Origin: Artemisia argyi
Lineage: Eukaryota; Streptophyta; Magnoliopsida; Asterales; Asteraceae
Direction: 5' to 3'
NCBI GenBank assembly: GCA_030686995.1
Contig: CM060681.1
Span: forward strand, 165,352,333 to 165,416,332
DNA length: 64,000 nucleotides
The position numbers were made by a program, and so were the translations under genes. The first letter of the stretch is position 1, and each line of letters begins with the position of its first letter. The notes under the pieces were generated by a model that saw only the letters and a program-made list of their open reading frames with translations, searched no databases and was not told the DNA's origin. Shown piece after piece: positions 10,330-22,655 of this stretch.

Positions 10330-12909
10330 TGTAACACCCCAAAAATTTGGTACATCGGAAGACTAATCAAGCTTTCGAGATGCTACGGGGATTGGTATCC
10401 AGCACAAGTCATAAAGAAACGAGATAAAGTAAACATAAGTAAAAACAAAACCAACCAGGGTTTCTAAAGTTTACATTCATCCCAAATATCCAAAGTAAGA
10501 CCCAAAATAAGTTAAACATAGGTCCACAATAAAATATCAGAGTTCAAAAATAGATCCTTTAACTAGATTGCCATGCCAAACCTTCCAAACACAAGCATCC
10601 TAAGCCATCACTTAATTACCTGAGAAAACACGCTAAAAGTCAGCTAGTGAGATCATAGGTTTAAATTCTTAATTCAATCAAGTGGACATATACGCAAAAC
10701 TCTTGCTAGCTAGACTAGGCCTCGAATCACTAAACCAAACCTATAGGTGCACACTGTAGTCCAAAACCAATCAAATCAATATGCATTCGCAAGGATGCGA
10801 CATGCCCAACATTCGTAAGGATACGACATGTTCTTGCATTCATAAGGATACGACATGCACTACAATCTACCTAGTTCTATAAGCATAGCAAGTTTTAAAT
10901 AAACAGCAATAATAGTCCACATGAAACAATTTGCACATTTCTCACCCCAAGTATTGAAAACAATATTCAAAAGTAAAAGTGGGGCTATGACTCACTTCAA
11001 GTCCAGATATTAGCTCAAAACTGGTAGAATCAAGAAGTATAGCAACTCAAATGAAGGCAACTACGGACTCGGCACTTCCTAACAATATAAACTCTTCTCA
11101 GAATCATTTCCTCAAAATCAAATATTCCCAATCCCGAACGTATTTCTTTTTATTTTCCAAAATCCGTTTCTCATATTTGGTTTGGCGTTTGGTATCCATG
11201 TGGGTGGAAGGTCGGCCCAACACAAGCCAGGAAACACATCAAAAGTAATAATAACGATCTACAGGTCTAGTGTTGGCCCAATATATTCTTTAAATAAATC
11301 ATCGAAGTTTATCAAGTTCGTCAACTCGCTAATCCTCCACAATTTATTTACCTAATATATTATTCCAAAACCATACCAAGTCCTAAATCACATAGCACGT
11401 AGATTACTATATGGTAAGTTTTAAAGTCTAATAAGTTTCCTAAATATATCGTCAAACTTACCGAATTCGTCAATTCGGTAAACCTCACAAAATATTTAGT
11501 AAACCTCACAAAATATTATCCCGCACTCCTACCACAACCTAAAGGCGTCGTAGGATACAATACTCGATAATAAACTCTTTTTATATAACTAAATAGGCCC
11601 CATTTAATCCGTCGATTAAATAAGTTAAATAGTTATATGAAACGAGTCTATTAACGTCACACATCCGTGACAAGCACAAAAAGTCAACAATTAATAAAAT
11701 GACCAACTTGGATTTAAGTGCCCTCAAATCTCTTATAACTCGTAAGTTCTTGTTTTATTTCCCAAAAGTTTACTTTATTTCGTAAAACAATCCGCGTTAT
11801 ATTTATATTTCTAATTATACTAGTTTAGTTATAATAAGGTTTTCGACAATATTTTACTATTTTCATATTCCAACATATATCGTCAACGTTATTATTTTTA
11901 TTACTCGTGATCTCCCATTTATTATATACGCACTTATATAAATATATATATGTTTACACATTTATATATTTATATAGATGTTTATATAGATATATAAGTT
12001 ATTACGAGTTTTTAGTTGTTTGTTTAATTATAAATTGTGTCGAGTTATAAAAGATGAGTCACATGTTCGAGTCATCACTCTCGGCTCATTGACCAAATCC
12101 AAAGTGTCGAGGCATTTGCCGAAGTCAATCGTTGACTAACGTGACTCCAACTCGCACAACCACAAGTCCAAAGCAACAAGTCAATATCACAACTTTGTCA
12201 TTCGTCCCATTTCACAATCTACAACAATAGGGTCCGACTACGGCACCCGACTAACCTATCACCGTCATACTAATGCGACCGTCTCACAATCGGTCCCCGT
12301 TCATCCACTTAATCGACAACACTTCACGAAAATAATCATATATCCATTGTCGAGACCATAAAGGGTCTCGACCCATCAAATAGTATTCGGCCGAAACAAT
12401 TACACACGACAACAACAACATTAAAACGACAACAAGAAGAGCATCAAGATAAATACATGTTCCAGGTTGATTTACCAAATCAAAACCCGTGCCGAGAGAC
12501 CCACTTGGGTCTCGGTAAGACCACGAGTCAAGAGGACTCAAGTCCAAGACCACAAAGGTCTCGGCTAGGCTCACACGAGCTCAAACATCAACCAAATGAA
12601 CCCTTGAGGTCGCGGGATGCTCACATGAGCTCAAACATCAACCAAACAGACCCTTGAGGTCGCGGTATGCTCACATGAGCCATCAAATCAAGACACCGAG
12701 ACCACGAGGGTCTCGGCTAAGCTCAACCGAGCATCAAACTCATCCAAACAACCTCAAATAATCAAATCCGAACACAAATCGATCAAGAGTCGACACCACA
12801 CGGATACCAAATCATTTTTACTTCCAAAAACCCTTCTTATGTTTATTACCCATTCGGATTTGACCAAGAAATCAAGAAACAAAATGGTTTAACTTTCGGA
12901 TAGTCAAAT
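10330..12909 (-). mobile_element. Solo Tekay-type LTR, first part (split by a Copia element)
   Basis: It begins TGTAACACCCCAAAAAT, the usual terminus of this LTR family. It shares with the LTRs at 17838 and 27400 the phrases TTACCTGAGA, AACACGCTAAAAGTCA and TCATAGGTTTA in the same order. Together with 34441-35209 it would be about 3.35 kb, matching the 3.2-3.4-kb LTRs of the complete element. There is no adjoining primer-binding site or gag-pol, so it is read as a solo LTR. The flanks TGTAG (10325-10329) and AATAG (35210-35214) are only a partial target duplication. Confidence 0.7.
12578..12677. repeat. 50-bp tandem duplication within the solo LTR
   Basis: Two 50-bp units that start AGCTCAAACATCAACC and contain CCCTTGAGGTCGCGG lie head to tail with a few mismatches. 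Related GAGACC/GGTCTCGG blocks occur on both sides (12480-12720). Confidence 0.85.
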
Positions 12910-13827
12910 TGTTGGGTCTGTTAAAACCCAAACTCCTTAATCCAGGATTTGAACATAAAATATCCTAAGTGTTTCATAACCGAGAACACCAAACAAGTCA
13001 CTGAATGCATAGTTTTTCAGTGAGTCATCCTCAAGTCGCTCAGGGCGAATCTATGAAGAAAGGTTCAATCATTCAGTGAGGCGGTTCTCAGTGAATGATA
13101 CCTGAGCCAAAGAATAGGATGATGAACTCAGTGAGGGATGACAATAACTCACTGAGTTCCATGACTCCTCACCAACTAAGATCACTGAGTGAACAAAGAC
13201 TGAAGTAAAGGCAGGATAAGTTTGAATGGATAAGGGATGGTCCTTATCATGCAAAGGTCAACTTTCCCTGAATGAGTATAATACCAAGAAGTGTGTCAAC
13301 ACTGAAGACCAGAAAGCATCCTTGTTCTTTACTACTTATAGTCAATTGTAACAGGGAAAAAATACCTATGTATTTTGTCCAATGTATGATGATGTAATAT
13401 TGTCTTGTAGTCTTTGTCCATTAGGTAAGTGTTAGAAATTACTTGTGTATAAATAGAGAATAAGTGAGAGAGGTAAAGATTACGTTTGTGCACTTAATAC
13501 TTAGACATTCACAAACCAAATCTTTACTCTCTCCAAAGAACAACACAATCCCTGAGTTAGCTCAGCAGGATCTTAGTTGTCACTCAAACTTAGTTTGGAT
13601 TTAGTGAGGAGTACACCATACTTGTCATTTCAATCCAAAGTGTTGTTCCACAAACACTTGGGTATAATTCTTTTGATTAATTTCTAATAGAGAATTAAAC
13701 ATTGAAAAACTTTGTGTCTTTTCTTTTACGTTTATTTGCTTTTATAATTAATCAACACGTTGCTATACCATGGAACTTGGTTAGATTAACTTTGTAGTTA
13801 ACCGTAACTAAGTAAAAGGGTCCAACA
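12910..13827 (+). repeat. 5' LTR of the SIRE-type element
   Basis: It starts TGTTGGGTC and ends GGGTCCAACA. A TATA box TATAAATA lies at 13448-13455. The U3 part holds seven copies of TCACTGA or its complement TCAGTGA between 12998 and 13188. It is highly similar to 33511-34440. Confidence 0.88.
12998..13188. promoter_or_regulatory. Seven TCACTGA/TCAGTGA repeats in U3
   Basis: Copies lie at 12998-13004, 13017-13023, 13073-13079, 13088-13094, 13128-13134, 13149-13155 and 13182-13188, in both orientations and often extended to CTCAGTGAG. The position upstream of the TATA box fits a transcription-factor array. The factor is unknown. Confidence 0.5.
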
Positions 13828-13829
13828 AG

Positions 13830-13842
13830 TGGTATCAGAGCC
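13830..13842 (+). other. Primer-binding site (tRNA-Met)
   Basis: TGGTATCAGAGCC starts 3 bp after the left LTR and is the standard complement of the initiator tRNA-Met 3' end. Confidence 0.92.
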
Positions 13843-13913
13843 TCTGATTTGTAAAACTTTCAAAATCTTTCATACAAAAGATTGCTCAATTTTTAAAATC
13901 AAAAGATCCCACC

Positions 13914-14925
13914 ATGGATTATAGCGATGTACCCCAGCTAGTTGACAAAAAGGGAGGTAGCTATTCAACTGTCGCTCCTAGACTAGAAGCTGGAAAATTT
14001 AGCAAGTGGAAAAAGCGTATGCTTTGCTACTTGATTGGTATAGAACCATACTATATCAAGTGTATCAATGAAGGTCCCTTTGTCCCAACGACCGCTGAAG
14101 GTTTACCTAAACCTGAGACTCCTGATGAGAGAAAGGTGGTCAATCAGGACCAACGCCTGAAAAACATCATTATATCGTGTCTCCCTGACGATACAATGGA
14201 ATCAGTCATTAACTGTCCTACAGCCAAACAAACTTGGCTTGACTTGGTTCATAGGTTTGAAGGTCCCTCAGATACCAAGAAAAACAGGATTATGGACCTG
14301 AAACTTGAGTATAACACTTTTAGGGCCAAAGAATCCGAAAGTCTCTCTCAGACCTATACCCGATGTAAAACCTTGCTCAATGAGCTTTCAAATGATGGTG
14401 TATTATTGTCTAAGCATGAGATCAACGTTGGCTTTGTCAACAGTCTCCCTGAGAAGTGGTTAAACTTCTCTCAGGGTCTCAGGAATGCTAATCACATTCT
14501 GAATCTTGAGCTTCCTCAAATATATGGGAAGTTTGTCTATGAAGACAACTTAATCGCAAGACTATACCCTGAAAAGGCTCAAGAAAACAAAACGGCCCTG
14601 ACTGTCTCACCCATATCCACTGCCTTCTATTCTAATGGTGTTGTGCAGGATTTTCAAGATGACTCTGATGATGAGGTTGATATGAGAACCAGTGATGAGT
14701 ACCTCAATGATCTTCAATCTGAATTTCAAGAAAGGGCTCTTTTCGCAAATTCAAAATGTTTTATCAAAAGAAACAAGTTCAATTTTCAAAAAGCTAAGGC
14801 AAATGATTCCACTGAATGTTTCAACTGTGGCAAAAAGGGTCACTTTGCTAAAGACTGTTTTTCAAAAACAACCTCAGATCCTTCTTATAAACCTTTGTTT
14901 CAGCAGCCTGACTCTTTTTGGTCAG
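13914..14925 (+). pseudogene. gag: Copia gag, N-terminal part
   Basis: The frame opens 70 bp after the primer-binding site (CCACCATGG context). It has the UBN2/retrotran_gag_2-type body (residues ~20-220) and a CX2CX4HX4C zinc knuckle (CFNCGKKGHFAKDC, residues ~303-316). Capsid protein would package the element RNA. Homology stops at about residue 336, where the frame crosses into an inverted segment and soon terminates. The C-terminal half of the same gag is found on the opposite strand at 15.7-17.26 kb. The reading frame is clean up to the breakpoint, so the inversion is the main damage here. Confidence 0.85.
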
Positions 14926-15672
14926 AAAATATACCCAAGTGTATCTTGAGTATTCATCTACTATGACCAAAGTGTACTTCTCATGATGAATAGCCATTGG
15001 ACTGATGGGTCCAAAGAGATCCATGTGAAGTAGGTGCAAGCATTTGGTGATAGAGGAATTTTGTTTGGTTTTAAAGGATGCCCTGTGGTGTTTACCTTTT
15101 TCACAGACAGGGCAAGGTTTATCTTTTGTGAGCACAAGTGATGGTAAGCTAAGGACTTTGTTTTGTTTGGCCAGGTTGTTTATGTCTTTGAAGTTCAGGT
15201 GGGACAGTCTTTTATGCCAAAGCCAGTTGAGGGTTTCAGTGGCTTTAGCAAAAAGGCATGTTCCATTCTGAGTGAGTGAGGACATATCCAAGACATAGAC
15301 ATCCTGCCTTCTTGGTGCAATAAGAACTACTTCTTTGTTTGCATTAAAGATAGTACCTTGCTTATCATCAAACAAAACTATGTATTTTGCATTACATAGT
15401 TGTCTGACACTGATCAAGTTATATTTAAGACCATTAACATACGCTATTCTAGTAAAAACTATTCCACTACAGTTTACTGAACCATAACCTTCCGTGAGAC
15501 AGGATGAATTATCAACAAATACCACCTTAGGTCCTGGTTCTTCTACATATTTGTGCAGATATTCTTTCACGCCAGTCATGCTTCTTGAACATCCACTATC
15601 AAGATGCCAAACAGGATCTCTAGCATGTCTCTGCACAAATGTAAACTGAGTTAGTTTTTCTTGTGAACCCAC
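14925..15672 (-). pseudogene. pol: Copia protease/GAG-pre-integrase/integrase start, inverted
   Basis: The minus-strand frame contains the protease active-site motif DSGCSRSMTG (Asp-Ser-Gly), then the gag-pre-integrase HHCC zinc-binding region (WHKRLSHLNF ... CPVCEKGKHH). It then enters the integrase core (HMDLFGP with the first catalytic Asp, then DEYSRYTWVYF) and stops abruptly at the breakpoint near 14925. The second and third catalytic acids are absent. The remaining residues of the open frame are antisense of gag. It is the continuation of the inverted gag at 15651-17262 and matches the same SIRE-type family as the plus-strand gag. Confidence 0.85.
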
Positions 15673-17262
15673 TTTCTAGTGGGCTTTGCTTTAATGGCCT
15701 TTTTGAACTGGGATATTGATCCATGATCAGTGGTGGTGTGAATGTTGCTTCCACAGATATTGCATCTGGGTGATGGGGTAGTTTGTTGGGTTGGTTTGGT
15801 ATTTCCTCTTCTAGACTGAATAACATGTTCATGTCCTGAACTGTCATGAGTAGGATCTCCATAGATATCACAACATGGATACATCAAACAATCATCAGGG
15901 AGATGATCATTGAATCCACAGTGGATGAAAGGTGTGAAAGGTTTAGCTTTCTGCCTTATCTGTTTGGAGCCTGAGGCATAGTTGTGGGGTTGAGCATTGT
16001 GGTAAGATACAACACTTGATGAGACTGTGTAAGATAGATGATCAGAGGTTCTGTGATCATCCTTTTTGCATATCATGCAAAAAAGAATTCTATAATAGTC
16101 ATCAGTGGTATGTGTTGTATAACTACACAGTTCACATCTCATTTTTGGTTTAGATGTTGCCTTAGATTTGGCAGAACTTGAGGAAGCTGGTTTAATTTCC
16201 TTTTCCAAAGGTTGAGTTTTCTTCTCAAATGATTCAATTTTTTCACTCAACTTTCTAACAAGTTCAGCCAACTGATCAAATTTGGAATCAGGGCTGTCAG
16301 TGGTAACCTCATTTGAGACTGAGGTTGTGGAGTCATCATTTGTGGTAGAGACTTCAGTGAGTGGTCTTTTCAAGATAGTTCTTCCTAAACCAACTTTCTC
16401 TCTTGGAGAGTGTTGAGTATACACCAAAGGTGTTAGCTCAGAGCTAGGTTCAGCTCCTTGAAGAACTTTCAGTGGTGGGAGTGGACTCTGTGATATAGGT
16501 TCAGACTCATTAATGGACTCAGGAAGACTAGACTCATCAGTGACACCAAGCATATTTTTGATGGCTTGACTTTCAGGTTCCAAAATTTTACCAGTGTTAA
16601 AGTTTGGCAGTTTGCTATCTGGGTTGACTCTTTCAATCAAGTCACTGGGTTGACTCTTTTAATCAAGTCACTGGGTTTTGGTGCCATTTCCTTATTAAAG
16701 GATATGCCTGAAGGCAGAAATGCCTTTTCACCATGATTCTCACTTGAGGATTCAGTGGTTTGATCTTCACCAATAATGGGTTTCTTGAGACTCACTGAGT
16801 CAAAAACTCTAGGGTTTTTCTGAGTCCACTTATATATCACAGCCTTTTCTTTCTTAAGTTCTTCTTGAAGAGCCTGATTTTGTTTTACAAGTTCAGTGTT
16901 TTGAATTTGAAGTGTGACAGCCTCAAGTTTAGCTTGTTTTAAAACCAGTAATTCATCTCGACACTTATTTAATTCAAAAGTTAACTTGTTGAATTTAGAA
17001 AACAAATTTTGCCTTTGCTCTTCATTGAACTTAAGATCTACATTTAAGTAGTTTAAAAAGGATTGCCAATCAGCATCATCATCCATAGATAACAAAATGT
17101 TTACCTTTTTCATGGTGATGTTGACCCATTCTTCATTTCTAGCATGGCTTTTTCCAACAGCCATCTTGTTGTCATCAGAAAGTGCCATCAGTGCACTGAA
17201 CCTTACTTCATCATCAGAGGAGACATCTTCCTCATCCCAATCATAAGCCTCAGCAACGAGCA
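15651..17262 (-). pseudogene. gag: Copia gag C-terminal region, inverted
   Basis: Two consecutive minus-strand frames break near 16640. The first part (17262-16637) has the acidic EAYDWDEEDVSSDDE segment followed by a long Leu/Lys/Glu-rich coiled coil. The second (16640-15651) is Ser/Thr-rich and ends in several zinc-finger-like clusters (CELCSYTTHT, HCGFNDHLPDDC, CNICGSNIHTTTDH) before the RKWV motif at the gag-protease boundary. In an ordered element this follows the zinc knuckle at 14818-14860, so it belongs to the same gag and was flipped with the protease and integrase start. Confidence 0.8.
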
Positions 17263-17837
17263 CCTTGACTACAACAATGGAAAATATGTTGCACACCCTG
17301 ACCCAAGTGATGTCAAATCAGGGTTAGAAAAAATTGCTTTGGATCCAAAATATTTGGACAAGTCCCCTGTCACCAACAACTCTTTTCCCATGGCTTGGAA
17401 GATCCTGTTCACTTTTGTGATTCAGGTTCTCGGTGGGAACCATTCATCCACTGAACAGATTAATTCTGTTCAAATGATGATGGCCTATTGCCTAATGAAC
17501 GGGGTCACTGTCGACATTGGAGAGATCATTTATGGTGATCTTGTAACCAAGCTACTGAATAAAACTAGGCTACACTATGTGTCGTATCCTAGGTTTATCT
17601 CATGTGCTCTTCAAAGGTTACTGGGTTGTCACTACACTCAGGATGAACACTTAAGTTCTTTACCAGCCATCCTGAGTTCTTCAAACTTTTCAAAAGACCC
17701 ATCCTCAGTCTCAAACATTGAATTGACGGCCCATATGGTTGCCATAACAACCGGAGGGACTCAGTGTACCCACCTTCCCCTCCTAAGAGGACAGGGAAGT
17801 CTCAGACTGTGACAAAAACCAAACCCAAGGCACAGGG
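17262..17837 (+). pseudogene. SIRE-type third ORF, 5' part
   Basis: After the inversion breakpoint the plus strand encodes a segment starting near DYNNGKYVAHPDPSDVKSG. Conserved-looking stretches are FPMAWKILFTFVIQVLGG, the IGEIIYGDLVTKLLNK motif and YVSYPRFISCALQ. This is the extra ORF found after pol in SIRE-type elements of composites as I recall it; its function is not established. The N-terminus is lost in the rearrangement and a frameshift occurs near 17760. A Tekay element is inserted at 17838, and the ORF resumes at 30632. Confidence 0.72.
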
Positions 17838-18800
17838 TATAACACCCCAAAAATCGATCAATACAGCTTAAGACTTTTGGGGTATTATATCATGGATCTT
17901 TCGTCACAATTATAGAAAACGATTCAAGTGATCGTTTTAAGTTTTATTTAAAATACCAAATATTCATAATTCCAATAGAATTCATTATTCAACAACTAGT
18001 TTTGATTTAAAGAGAAATAAACGTTTCTTTATTTGCCCACTTCGTGCCTTTGCCATCCATTCCATTTAGTTACCTGAGATAAACATGCTAAAAGTCAACA
18101 AAAGTTGAGTGAAAGTCATAGGTTTATAATTAAGAGTTTGAACACAAGAGATAGATGCTTATTGTATATAAATACAAATAAACAAGTTAGAAAAATCGCA
18201 TTCATTATTGTCTTAAGCTCATGACACTCAATGATTCAACAGACATCAGTATTTTCCGTAATAATGATGTAAAATATATATAGCCCCCAAGATAGGTATT
18301 TGCCAGAAACCTATGATATTTAAATAAAGTGCATTTGGTAACTTTCCTCTAGCAACCAAATGGGGATTGTCAATCCCTAATAGATCTATTCACAATTATT
18401 TACGTTCACCCTTCAAGTGATTAAGGTTCATGATCGAGGGACTTTTGGCAATAGCTACTTAAGCAATAATAAGATCAGGAAAAGACTTGTGTTCGGTTTT
18501 TGAGCATGTATCCCCCCCCCCCCCCCCCACAAAAATAAGTTAAATGTGGGCTATGAACTCACCTTAGTAGGATAGTAGAACAATTGTAATCTCAACGATG
18601 CAAGGCAACGGCTTCACACACAACCTATAAGATATGACATGTTTTAGTTTTTAAGTCTCGTTTTATTGCGAACGTTTATTATTAATTACGAGTAATCGAT
18701 AAAGTGCATAGGCGATGTGTCACGTCGTATATAAAATAGAAAATAGTTACGTATTGTTTTATTCGTCTAAATCTAGTTATCGTTATATAAATTTTATACG

Positions 18801-18854
<54 letters not shown>

Positions 18855-18875
18855 AGTTACGTTTATTATTTATCG

Positions 18876-18946
<71 letters not shown>

Positions 18947-18967
18947 AGTTACGTTTATTATTTATCG

Positions 18968-19043
<76 letters not shown>

Positions 19044-21239
19044 TTATTAAAAAAATCAATATTACTATTCAATCCTTTATGTTTCTCAATTTTAAACTTT
19101 TTACCCTTAACGGAAAACATTTACGTCGTTAGTCCAAAATTATATATATTTACGTTTTTAGTCCAAAATATCAAATATTTACATTCATTATCCCTAAGTT
19201 TTAATATTTACAGTTTATACCCTTAGAAAAACAGTTTTTATACTTTTCACCCAAAGTTTACAAACTTGACAATTTTAGTCCCTAACTCTCGAATATTTGC
19301 AAAAATAGTCCAAAAATTTCCAAACTTAAAATTTAACATTTTTATTATTTCAATAAGCTCATAAGGTCTTAAACAGCTTATATTCACAGCTTATTAGCTT
19401 ATTCTCTTCTTTTTCATTAAGTGGGCTTATCGATCCAATATTAAGGGCCCATTAAGGATTTATGATCCAAGAGGTTTGGGGGTACATTTGTTTTATCAAA
19501 ATCCAAATTTTTAAGTTATAAAATTATTTCAAAATAGCTTATTTGCTTAGCTTATCGTAATAAGCTAAAATGAGCTTTTTGGGCTTTTTGGCCCACGTAA
19601 GGTTTTTAAGTTTCTGAAAACTCGTTTCAATAGCGATTAGCTTTAGGTCTCGTTAAGTGATTAAATAAAGTTGTTAAGTCGATTTATTTATCATTCCCGT
19701 TAGTGTTCCAAGTAAACAAATAGGTCGTGTAAAAATACTTAGGGGTCGTGTGTTGAAATTAGAAATGTCGAGGCCAAAGTGTGGCCACAAACTCATGCGT
19801 AAAACTTGATAAAACTTGAAAATAAACCAAGTGTTTTAGCATATGTCGTATAGGTCCAAGTGACTTAGAAACGTGTGATTTATGTTGTGTTCTCGTTAAT
19901 ATAAGTCCAATGTTATTATAGGTATTCGTTAATGTCATAACTAAGAAATAGTATAACACATAAAATGTATACGTTATTTTTAAGATTTACGGTTTATAGG
20001 TTCCAAGTGATTGTGCATAATATAACTATACGTATATATATAACTTAGAAAGAAAAGTTTGTGTCTCACCTCACCTATAAAAGGTGGAGTAAAACAAGGC
20101 GTATGGTTCGTTGGATGGTTCAAAAGCTCCGTGGTTCACTTCACGTTCCTCCAAGGTTCAAATGGCTCCAATTCTTGCTTCCTAGGTTCGTTTTGAGACG
20201 TGGTTCTCCTAGCAATCCGTTCGTCCCTCCATCACTTCTCTCTCGTTAATATTTTTAGTGATATGGTACGTATAAGTGTATGAGGTGACTGAGCTTGCAT
20301 GGAAGGTTTTTATAGTAACTTTTGGTGAGTGTAGACATGATAAGTTCACATGGTATTGTGTGTAGGATAGATACAAACGTATGCCACCTCTCTTCTTGTC
20401 CAATCGTGATGTTACAAAGCTAAGATTGAGTAAGATTGCCTCCTGTTCATTCCTGACATTCACAAGGTGTACATTGTTCATTTTGTTGCCATTGGGGAGC
20501 AAGGGTGGCAATAAGGAATGTATTGCCACGTTTTTGGCTTATCTTTCAAGGTGAGTTTGGTGATTTACTTAGGGTGTTTCTGGGGTAGTTAACGAGCAAG
20601 AGTATGTAATGTTTTGGTCTCGTGTGATTCTTGGGTACTAGGTAAATCAAGATGTGCAATAACATTGGTTCGTTATGTGTAAAAATCATTTAGTAATAGG
20701 GTGCGTTTGGGAGTGTCGCGGCTGGGAACAAAGAAAAGAAAACAAAAATTACAAAGGGTGCGTTTTGGGCTTGGCCTGGTGGGCTGCTGTTTTGTGTCGG
20801 CCCAAAGAAAAGAAAAAAAATAAAAAGGAGTCCGTTTGGTTTGTATTGTGGATTTTGTGGCCCAAAGGGTGTTGGGGCCCACATGGTGTGTCTCGATTAT
20901 CGTGTCGAAGTTCAAAAATATTAGTGAGCGTTCTTGTGAAGTTTCGTAGGTTTGGGGAATATAAAAATAATATACGTTATTTAGACGAAATGTATTGTTT
21001 TAAATATAAACGCGTTATATAAATATTTATCGTTCGCAATAATTAGAGGCTATCTAGGTCGTGTGTAAGCATCGTTCCTGGGTAAACGGTCAATCACAGT
21101 TATCGTAGTGGTTCAATATCAAGCCATATCATAAAAAAAAAAAATTTGTTACCCGTAAAATGGTGTTAATTTATCATAACATCGTCTTATTTATTCGTAT
21201 GCATTTACTAATCGTAAGGGAAATTTACGAGAGGTTACA
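17838..21239 (-). repeat. 3' LTR of the Tekay element
   Basis: This 3402-bp repeat aligns with 27400-30631. It is longer because of expanded (AT)n blocks at 18803-19038, with two extra copies of an AGTAAGTTACGTTTATTATT-type spacer, and a C16 run at 18513-18528 where the partner has C7. Short reading frames inside (for example at 19759, 20209 and 20675) recur in the other LTR and show no protein domain. Confidence 0.92.
18803..19038. repeat. (AT)n microsatellite with duplicated spacer
   Basis: Three (AT)n blocks are separated by two identical ~31-bp spacers (about 18851-18881 and 18942-18973). The partner LTR has one (AT)n block (28376-28432) and no spacer, so the array expanded after insertion in this copy or contracted in the other. 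Confidence 0.9.
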
Positions 21240-21260
21240 TTACCTACCTCTTACAGGGAA
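21240..21260 (-). other. Polypurine tract of the Tekay element
   Basis: The complement reads as a purine-rich CTGTAAGAGGTAGGTAA directly next to the 3' LTR, the expected primer position for plus-strand DNA synthesis. Confidence 0.7.
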
Positions 21261-21303
21261 TTCCATCCCGGAATTCTAGTCTAAGATAGTTGCCAAGGGT
21301 GTC

Positions 21304-22640
21304 TTAGGTGAAGAGATGTGGGTACTTGGAGCGAATCTGATCCTCACACTCCCAAGTATATTCCGGTCCTCGCTTGGAGTCCCAACGAACTTTGACAATA
21401 GGGATACGGTTTTGTTTGAGTTGTTTGACTTCTCTATCCATGATTTCAATGGGTTCCTCGGTAAAGACAAGGTTATCATCTATCCGAATCTCTTTTAATG
21501 GATTCACAAGAGATTCATCGGATAAACACTTCTTAAGGTTGACACATGAAAGGTGTCGTGGATCCGACTAAGTTCTTCGGGTAGTTCTAGTTTATAAGCC
21601 ACGGGTCCTATCCTTTCCAGGATTTTGAATGGACCGATGTATCTGGGGTTCAACTTTCCAAGCTTTCCAAATCGTACCATTCCCTTCCAGGGAGATACTT
21701 TCAATAAGACTCTATCACCTATTTGAAATTCCATGGGTTTCCTTTTTAGGTCTGCGTAACTTTTATGTCGGTCTCGGGCTGCTTGTAAGCATTGCTTAAT
21801 CTTAACGATTTTCTCGGTTGTTTCCCGAACAAGGTCAGGTCCTATAAGTTGTCTTTCTCCGACTTCTGCCCAATAAACGGGCGATCTGCACTTTCTACCA
21901 TACAATGCTTCGAAGGGTGCTGCTTTTATGCTGGCGTGGTAACTATTGTTGTATGAAAATTCTGCTAATGGTAAGTGCTTATCCCAACCTTTTCCAAAAT
22001 CAATAACGCATGCTCGGAGCATATCTTCCAAGGTTTGGATAGTTCTTTCACTTTGACCATCAGTTTGAGGGTGGTATGTTGTGCTCATATCTAGTTTAGT
22101 TCCTAAGGCTTTCTGTAACGATTTCCAAAAGTGAGAGGTGAAACGACTATCTCGATCCGAGATAATTGAAATTGGTACTCCATGTCGAGTGACAATTTCC
22201 TTCACATACAGCTGAGCTAGTGTATTCATCTCATCGGTTTCTTTGATGGGTAGAAAATGAGCGGATTTTGTGAGACGATCCACAATAACCCATATTGTGT
22301 CGTATCCGGATGAGGTTCTTGGGAGTTTGGTGATGAAGTCCATAGTGATTCGTTCTCATTTCCACATAGGAAGTTCTCGTTGTGCAAGTAAGCCTGAAGG
22401 TTTCTGATTTTCCGCCTTTACTCTTGAACATGTCAAACATTTACCGACATATTCTGCGATGTCAGCCTTCATGTTTGGCCACCAATATAGTCTCTTTAAA
22501 TCCTGATACATCTTGTCGGAACCTGGATGAATGGAGTATTTTGACTTGTGGGACTCGTACATGATGAGCTCACGAATACCTCCAATCATAGGGATCCAAC
22601 TTCTGTCCTTGAAACACAGTGTTCCATCGGATTTCTTCAC
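21304..22640 (-). pseudogene. pol: Tekay integrase and chromodomain, broken
   Basis: The HHCC zinc-binding domain ([16 protein letters not shown] ... CLTCSRVK) lies at 22640-22356 and ends at a TGA (22356-22358) within a normally continuous WK-ERIT region. The catalytic core follows in the next frame segment (22343-21504), with Asp in MDFITKLP, Asp in ISDRDSRF and Glu in [14 protein letters not shown]. The [19 protein letters not shown] module comes next. A one-base frameshift near 21545 separates the chromodomain (complement of about 21304-21507, motif VKVRWDSKRGPEYTWE), which in chromoviruses directs integration to particular chromatin. Two lesions thus inactivate it. Confidence 0.9.
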
Positions 22641-22655
22641 GAAACCATTCTTATT

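Noticed and set aside
14925..17262. A separate Copia element inserted on the minus strand
   Set aside because: There is no LTR or target duplication at the borders, and the gag C-terminus, protease and integrase start complete exactly the part that the plus-strand gag lacks. An inversion is simpler.
20673..21022. Open frames in the 3' LTR repeated at 30067-30418
   Set aside because: The repetition only reflects LTR identity. The frames differ between copies by indels and show no protein domain.
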